64,000 nt of DNA. Source: Branchiostoma floridae (lineage: Eukaryota; Chordata; Leptocardii; Amphioxiformes; Branchiostomatidae). The stretch spans positions 32,117,749-32,181,748 of the forward strand of contig NC_049982.1 of NCBI RefSeq assembly GCF_000003815.2, written 5' to 3'. A program made the translations under genes and the position numbers. The number at the start of each line of letters is the position of its first letter. Position 1 is the first letter of the stretch. This document shows, piece after piece, positions 61,201 through 64,000 of this stretch. The notes beneath the pieces were generated by a model. It made no database searches and had not been told where the DNA came from. It worked only from the letters and a program-made list of their open reading frames with translations.

Positions 61201-63572
61201 CTGGACCTGGTGCTGAAAACCATTCACACAGAGGTAAACACACCTGTCCCTGATGCTGGGAATCATCCACGCACACACACAAACAGACCTGTCCCTGGTG
61301 CTAACCACCATCCACACACAGGTAAACACACCTTGGTGCTGAGATTTATCTGCATGCAGGTGAACAGACCTGTCCCAGTTGCTGAAAACCATCCACACAC
61401 ACACACAACTAAAGAGACCTGTCCCTGGTGCTGAACACCATCCACACAAGTAAACAGACCTGTCCCTGGTGCTAGACACCATCTACACACAGGTTAACAG
61501 ACCTGTCCCTCCTGCTGAACATCATTTACACCAGCAAATATATCTAGTACCCATGTGCTGACCTGCATCCACACATAGGTTAACACAGCTGTCCCTGGTA
61601 ACGAACACTATCCACACACAGGTAAACACACCTGTCCCTGGTGCTAAACACCATCCACACATAGTTAAATACACCTGTCTCTGATGCTGAACACCATTCA
61701 CACACACACACACACACATGCAAACAGACCTGTTCCTGGTGTTCAACACTGTCCACACACAGGTAAACACACCTGTCCGTGGTGCTGAACACAATCAACA
61801 TATAGGTAAATAAGTGTCCCTGGTTCTGAACACTATCCCTACTATGGTACTGAACTCTATCCACAACTTAACTGATTGTGTTTTCAGGGTGAGGGCGTTG
61901 CCTACCGTGGTCGTGTCATGGTCGAACTACGGACAATTCTGGGAGAACTTCCTGACCCCAAGCAGTCTGTAGTGGACATCACTCCAGAGGAGCTGATGGT
62001 AGTGGAGGTATGATATGTTTTTTAGCTTGACTTTATTTGTGTGAGATGAATTGTGAGCAGGACAAAGCTTTAGGATTAGAAAGTTTGCATCGCCTCCAAA
62101 GAAATCAGGTTTGGTCAGGTCAACTAGCCTTATTGTCCAGGGCAAGTGAAAGTGCTGAACGGGCAAGTGCATGACATCGGGCAAGTAGGATTTTTTCCAT
62201 TGAGTTAGATATTGATGTACTTGTCACATTTTACAACCATGACATTAAGCAATTGTCAACATAGAAAAATAGAGGCAATAGTAAGAATTTCATTGCTGGA
62301 AGTGAAAATGTACTGAAAGCAGTGTGAGATTCATAAAGTCAAAGTATATCAAACTTTGTTTCAAATCTTTTGGCAGAGCATCTGTTTAGATAGTGCTGTT
62401 TCATGACCCACACATGTACATGTATGTGCTCCACAAAGATAGAGTATAGACCTTAGTGACTGCTGGCTCAATACTTTTGCTTGTTGTTAGCAATTGAAAG
62501 TATTGAGCCAGCGGTCACTATGGAGGATGGTATTCAGGCTACAAACAAAGCTCACTTCTATTTCACTGGACTTAATCTTGTGTAGCAGGAAATTACCCCT
62601 TTAAAGCATATACAATGTACAATGTACACGTACACTGTATGTGCTAAGAGGTAGATGACACTAGTCATGTTCCATCCCATTATTCACCCAGGGTGTTTGT
62701 GCCAAGAGAAATGGCTTTCACAAGGTAACAGTTTCTCAAGCAGCTTTTGACTTTTGTCAGTCTCAGTATCTTATTACCAGGATGTCTAACCTTCATCATG
62801 GCTAAAGCTAGGATATAGGAGTTTTTTTTTTCTTCAACACAACTAGTTAATCTCACCTTAGCTGGCATTTTGATGCCTGTCAGACATCTTCCTCAGAGCT
62901 TCCAACTGGAGTTCTGCTTCTCGCTGCTACATGTAGCTAATGTAGGTGGCGCTTTTGCGGCGAGAACACAATCCCAAACGTGGCTGTGTTTGTACTCCCC
63001 CTCGCCCCGGTTCATCACTGAGGTGGACTTCCTTATCCTGACTGCTTCTTAAATCCAACGGATGTGTCTGTGGTCTTCTCTGTCTATTATCTTGGCCACC
63101 TCCCAGTCAATGACACAGTTATTCCTGGCAACATGGTCCGTGACCACAGATTTCTTGTCTCCTCTCTGTGCTTGTCTTTTCTGAGATCTAGTTTATTTGA
63201 TAGTGTTCATTTGATTATTATCGGAATGGCTAAAGCTGTCGCAAAAAGTACATGAACAAGAAATTACTTTGCAGTAGTATGTGATGTGTTGCATAAACCA
63301 ATTAGTAGTGTTTGTTTTTGTTCAGGAACATAACATTTCCCTATGGTTTAGGGTTTTTGTGATTTTCTGGTCCAGTACTGGAACCCACTTGTGATTGCTG
63401 CCACTCTTATTTCTAGGGCTTTCAGCGCTGCCGTAAGTACCGACTACTTGGAATCTTCATGGACGCCTCCATGATCTGTGAGATGGAAGCTCCGGTGGAG
63501 TTCGAAGTCAGCATCGGTAACTATGGCAACAAACTGGACACCAACATCCCACCTTCCTCGTCAACAACCCAG
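40172..63572 (+). CDS. DYSF/MYOF-like: Type-I ferlin (dysferlin/myoferlin class), N-terminal half, 21 coding exons
   Basis: Coding exons: 40172-40283 (1a) or 44903-45002 (1b), then 48707-48762, 49102-49193, 50897-51002, 51569-51653, 52410-52521, 53140-53185, 53897-54028, 54652-54714, 54964-55014, 55909-55939, 56531-56646, 57107-57156, 57580-57662, 59152-59255, 59626-59694, 59878-59921, 60199-60278, 60558-60658, 61888-62007 and 63417-63572. All junctions are GT-AG and all phases fit, giving 603 (1a) or 599 (1b) residues before the window edge. Order: C2A, acidic linker, C2B, FerI, C2C, then the segment leading to FerA. Ferlins are tail-anchored C2 proteins acting in calcium-triggered membrane fusion and repair. 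The later C2 domains, DysF region and membrane anchor lie beyond the window. It probably represents a pre-duplication relative of DYSF, MYOF and FER1L5. Confidence 0.93.
42071..42102. mobile_element. P7 palindrome (a), 32 bp, with 7-bp target duplication
   Basis: A perfect palindrome: 14-base arms (CAAGGAGCTTATAT and complement) around TGAG. It is flanked immediately by CCTATAT on both sides (42064-42070 and 42103-42109). Confidence 0.8.
42221..42257. mobile_element. P7 palindrome (b), 37 bp, with 7-bp target duplication
   Basis: 16-base arms (CAAGGAGGTTAAAAAA and complement) around GGTGA, flanked by GTTTTAA at 42214-42220 and 42258-42264. Confidence 0.8.
42265..43959. other. Ferlin intron 1a sequence, nothing recognised
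   Basis: Intronic for transcripts starting at exon 1a. No conserved exon or repeat family was identified here. Confidence 0.4.
43960..44100. mobile_element. 141-bp foldback MITE
   Basis: The ends ATGGGTGATATCCGCGCGCG and CGCGCGCGGATGTCACCCAT are long inverted repeats, continuing through GGCTGTTT/AAACAGCC. Related ends occur at 44265-44360 and at 57703-58250. Confidence 0.7.
44312..44343. mobile_element. Degenerate P7-like palindrome
   Basis: AGGAG...AAGCTCCTTG interrupts a sequence whose counterpart at 58215-58250 lacks it. Arms are decayed and no duplication remains. Confidence 0.35.
44903..45002 (+). CDS. Ferlin alternative first exon 1b (C2A variant N-terminus)
   Basis: It encodes 33 codons plus one base (phase 1, same as 1a), including [20 protein letters not shown], then a GTATGAG donor. 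It joins exon 2 in the same frame as 1a, replacing the first strand and calcium loop 1 of C2A. The first acidic ligand position of loop 1 is altered ([10 protein letters not shown] against [10 protein letters not shown]). Initiation context CAGGCATGT is moderate. Upstream 44740-44900 is GC-richer and may hold its own promoter. Confidence 0.85.
45813..46350 (+). mobile_element. HLE-1 element, copy D, carrying a P7 insertion
   Basis: The 5' end AAGAGTTCCACAACCACACA then ATTTGCATA tracts and a CCAGCTTGAGTTATTC block near 46300 follow the HLE-1 order. The 3' boundary is uncertain. P7 copy (c) lies about 55 bp inside its 5' end. Confidence 0.5.
45871..45900. mobile_element. P7 palindrome (c), 30 bp, with 7-bp target duplication
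   Basis: 10-base arms (CAAGGAGGTT and AACCTCCTTG) around AAAGAAAGAG, flanked by ATACAAG at 45864-45870 and 45901-45907. It is nested in an HLE-1 element. Confidence 0.8.
46351..47320. other. Ferlin intron 1 sequence, nothing recognised
   Basis: AT-rich intronic stretch with no exon-like or repeat signal that I can name. Confidence 0.4.
47322..47342. mobile_element. Degenerate P7-like palindrome
   Basis: AGGAGCTTT-aatg-AAAGCTCCTTG with the leading CA lost; no flanking duplication visible. Confidence 0.35.
47438..47472. repeat. C-run and CA microsatellite
   Basis: A run of 13-14 C followed by (CA)n. Confidence 0.85.
47727..47757. mobile_element. P7 palindrome (d), 31 bp, with 7-bp target duplication
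   Basis: 13-base arms (CAAGGAGGTTGAA and complement) around AAAAG, flanked by GACCAAG at 47720-47726 and 47758-47764. Confidence 0.8.
48707..51002 (+). CDS. Ferlin exons 2-4: rest of the C2A domain
   Basis: Exons 48707-48762, 49102-49193 and 50897-51002. They give [17 protein letters not shown] (C2 loop with NPVW), [12 protein letters not shown] (calcium loop 3 region) and [13 protein letters not shown]. These line up with the dysferlin/myoferlin C2A. Intron 3 holds a LINE end and a 5S-derived SINE. Confidence 0.9.
49385..49790 (+). mobile_element. LINE 3'-end remnant with (CATT)n tail
   Basis: A frame with [15 protein letters not shown] and a following KEKFIFL block matches the C-terminus of LINE polyproteins. 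The 3' end GCCCAGTGGGGCAAAAATG, AATAAA and a (CATT) tail at 49761-49790 parallel the element at 15484. 5'-truncated, in ferlin intron 3. Confidence 0.75.
50567..50830 (+). mobile_element. 5S rRNA-derived SINE in ferlin intron 3
   Basis: GATCTCGGAAGTTAAGCAAC and CAGTACTTGGATGAGAGACC are hallmark 5S rRNA internal-promoter segments. They are followed by a non-5S body (GGGACGTAAAATGGGGGTCC). An 18-bp stretch (GTTAAGCAACGTGCAGTC) is duplicated inside the 5S part. It is a SINE rather than a 5S gene because the 5S region is disrupted and fused to a tail. Confidence 0.75.
51569..53185 (+). CDS. Ferlin exons 5-7: end of C2A and acidic linker to C2B
   Basis: Exons 51569-51653, 52410-52521 and 53140-53185. 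They encode a final C2A strand ([12 protein letters not shown]), a low-complexity linker rich in Glu, Ala and Gly, and [16 protein letters not shown] leading into C2B. Dysferlin has a comparable variable linker here, ending in a similar KPQDFQ motif. Confidence 0.88.
52166..52310. repeat. Inverted repeat with AGCAACC/GGTTGCT blocks
   Basis: CAACCACCTGTCCTCAGCAA is matched inversely by TTGCTAAGGACAGGTTGCT; the latter is itself tandemly repeated. Probably a small foldback element in ferlin intron 5. Confidence 0.55.
52585..52875. repeat. Cluster of TTAATCTCCAAGCAGATC-type inverted repeats
   Basis: Two forward copies (near 52587 and 52629) and two inverse copies (ending about 52766 and 52869) of a block also containing GTGGCATAA. 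A related motif is at 39577. Likely MITE sequence inserted twice or partly duplicated. Confidence 0.5.
53416..53634 (+). mobile_element. MITE family M1, copy 3
   Basis: TAACGCTAGTACACCTTTAT to GGTGAACTAACGTTA, in ferlin intron 7, same orientation as the other copies. Confidence 0.85.
53676..53770. repeat. Dispersed repeat, ACCGGTACAGAAAATTCAGG type, copy 3
   Basis: ACCGGTACAGAAAATTTAGG and GTCCAGAGGATCAGGTCC match copies at 14813 and 32884. It ends about 130 bp before exon 8. Confidence 0.5.
53897..55014 (+). CDS. Ferlin exons 8-10: C2B domain
   Basis: Exons 53897-54028, 54652-54714 and 54964-55014 encode [20 protein letters not shown], then a block with [40 protein letters not shown] and [17 protein letters not shown]. 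This is the ferlin C2B, which lacks the SDP calcium-loop motif, as in vertebrate ferlins. Confidence 0.9.
55381..55597 (+). mobile_element. MITE family M1, copy 4
   Basis: GTAACGCTAGTTCACCTTTA to GGTGAACTTCCGTTAC, in ferlin intron 10. Confidence 0.85.
55909..57156 (+). CDS. Ferlin exons 11-13: FerI region and acidic spacer
   Basis: Exons 55909-55939, 56531-56646 and 57107-57156 give [30 protein letters not shown] and an acidic [16 protein letters not shown] tail. The WLLLSDPDD-type motif is diagnostic of ferlin FerI. Confidence 0.9.
57580..60278 (+). CDS. Ferlin exons 14-18: C2C domain
   Basis: Exons 57580-57662, 59152-59255, 59626-59694, 59878-59921 and 60199-60278. They encode [29 protein letters not shown], a [13 protein letters not shown] loop, [32 protein letters not shown] and [12 protein letters not shown]. 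The DP and D-x-D-type acidic residues fit a calcium-loop C2 fold. Intron 14 carries the nested M1 MITE, intron 18 a duplicated donor. Confidence 0.9.
57703..58250. mobile_element. Foldback MITE split by an M1 insertion
   Basis: The left end ATATGGATGACACC with CATCAATTTTTGGCCGTTTC and the right end GCTCACATCAGTTTTGGGAT with GATATCATCCATAT are inverted and related to the element at 43960. M1 copy 5 (57782-58004) lies inside it. Confidence 0.5.
57782..58004 (+). mobile_element. MITE family M1, copy 5
   Basis: GTAACGCTGGTTCACCTTTA to GGTGAACTAGCGTTAC, in ferlin intron 14, nested in another MITE. Confidence 0.85.
58759..58979. mobile_element. TA-flanked MITE, copy 2
   Basis: TACTGTAAATATATTTAAGT to CATTTACAGTA with CGCGG-rich inverted interior; same family as 25592-25811. 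In ferlin intron 14. Confidence 0.75.
59045..59090. repeat. GATT/GGTT microsatellite
   Basis: GGTT units followed by about six GATT units, in ferlin intron 14. Confidence 0.8.
60279..60384 (+). repeat. Tandem duplication that copies the exon 18 splice donor
   Basis: GTGAGTCTGACTAACT at 60279 recurs at 60338 (period 59 bp), together with CTTCTGACACCAGA blocks. The first donor gives the family-consistent frame. Confidence 0.8.
60558..63572 (+). CDS. Ferlin exons 19-21: segment between C2C and FerA
   Basis: Exons 60558-60658, 61888-62007 and 63417-63572 encode [39 protein letters not shown] and a block with [13 protein letters not shown] ending at STTQ. These motifs follow C2C in dysferlin and myoferlin. 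The gene continues past 63572. Confidence 0.9.
60780..61870. repeat. Minisatellite in ferlin intron 19, about 39-bp unit
   Basis: Roughly 27 imperfect copies of a unit containing ACAGACCTGTCCCTGGTGCT, GAACACCATCCACACA; successive GACCTG starts at 60832, 60871 and 60910 give 39 bp. Later units vary (39-43 bp). Because 39 is divisible by three, long open frames appear on the - strand without being genes. Confidence 0.9.
62095..62330 (+). repeat. Dispersed repeat shared with 29570-29960
   Basis: GGTTTGGTCAGGTCAACTAG, CCTTATTGTCCAGGGCAAGT and TTGCTGGAAGTGAAAATGTA match the other copy in order. In ferlin intron 20. Confidence 0.6.
62454..62520. repeat. 67-bp palindrome in ferlin intron 20
   Basis: The arms TAGTGACTGCTGGCTCAATA and its near-perfect complement (one mismatch) extend about 24 bases each around a 19-base loop. 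No clear target duplication. Confidence 0.7.
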
Positions 63573-64000
63573 GTAACATCTGGTTCCATGTGATGATGAG
63601 TTGTAACCATGACTACACAGAAAGCTTTAGGTTAACAATAACTTTAATCTCAGAAAGTTAGATAAAAGGTCTGTTAGTATGGGTTAGCAATGCATGTTGT
63701 TAGTACTGCCTCCCACATATATATGTACATGTACCTGTTACTAGTGTCAGTGTATAGTGGAACAATTTGAAGAAGGACTTTTTTAAAGTGCAGAATGGTC
63801 CAAATGCTGGGAATGCAGAACAAGTACAAATGTAACTTTTTTACATGTGCAAAGATGATGATTATATGATGAAACCCTTCAATTTATAATACAAACACCT
63901 CTTTGTTCTTAGTTTAGAGTATATGACAGTATGAGACAGCATTATGAAAATTATAGAAACCTATTTCATAGACTTACCAATTCAGAAGTGCATGTACATG
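63573..64000 (+). other. Ferlin intron 21, partial
   Basis: Begins with a GTAACATCT donor. No further exon is seen before the window ends. Confidence 0.6.

Noticed and set aside
60719-61864. Cys/Trp-rich repeated open frames on the - strand
   Set aside because: By-products of the 39-bp minisatellite in the ferlin intron.

Overview
The window reads as a gene-sparse, AT-rich animal nuclear genome with short exons, GT-AG introns and heavy mobile-element load. The protein sequences look like an invertebrate deuterostome, and gene content and repeat style suggest a cephalochordate (amphioxus). The organism is an inference; the gene calls do not depend on it.

Layout: (1) 1-4105, + strand: the last six coding exons of an INPP5F (SAC2) orthologue. 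(2) 4.1-11.4 kb: repeats only. (3) 11467-13228, +: a complete three-exon TMEM45-family gene. (4) 13.2-30.1 kb: a duplicated TMEM45 upstream segment, a LINE remnant, a seven-unit 156-bp tandem array, Helentron-like elements and MITEs. (5) 30101-32830, -: a second complete three-exon TMEM45-family gene, tail-to-tail with the first. (6) 32.8-40 kb: a 1,408-bp near-perfect inverted repeat made of two copies of one mobile element, then a LINE remnant. (7) 40172-63572, +: the 5' half of a type-I ferlin (dysferlin/myoferlin class), with two alternative first exons and 20 shared downstream coding exons that stay in frame to the window edge.

The genes belong to membrane biology (a PI4P phosphatase, two multi-pass membrane proteins, a C2-domain membrane-fusion/repair protein), but nothing here shows that they act together.

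The most unusual signal is a set of ultra-short perfect palindromes (30-37 bp, ends CAAGGAG/CTCCTTG) between 42 and 48 kb. All four intact copies are flanked by exact, different 7-bp direct repeats, so they look like independent insertions of a minimal mobile element. Other points of interest: near-identity of the two TMEM45 genes confined to exon 3 (gene conversion), conservation of the dysferlin-style alternative C2A first exons, and two Helentron-like families whose end hairpins match a motif at the opposite end. Labels used below are mine: HLE-1 and HLE-2 (Helentron-like), M1 (five-copy MITE), P7 (palindromes with 7-bp duplications).
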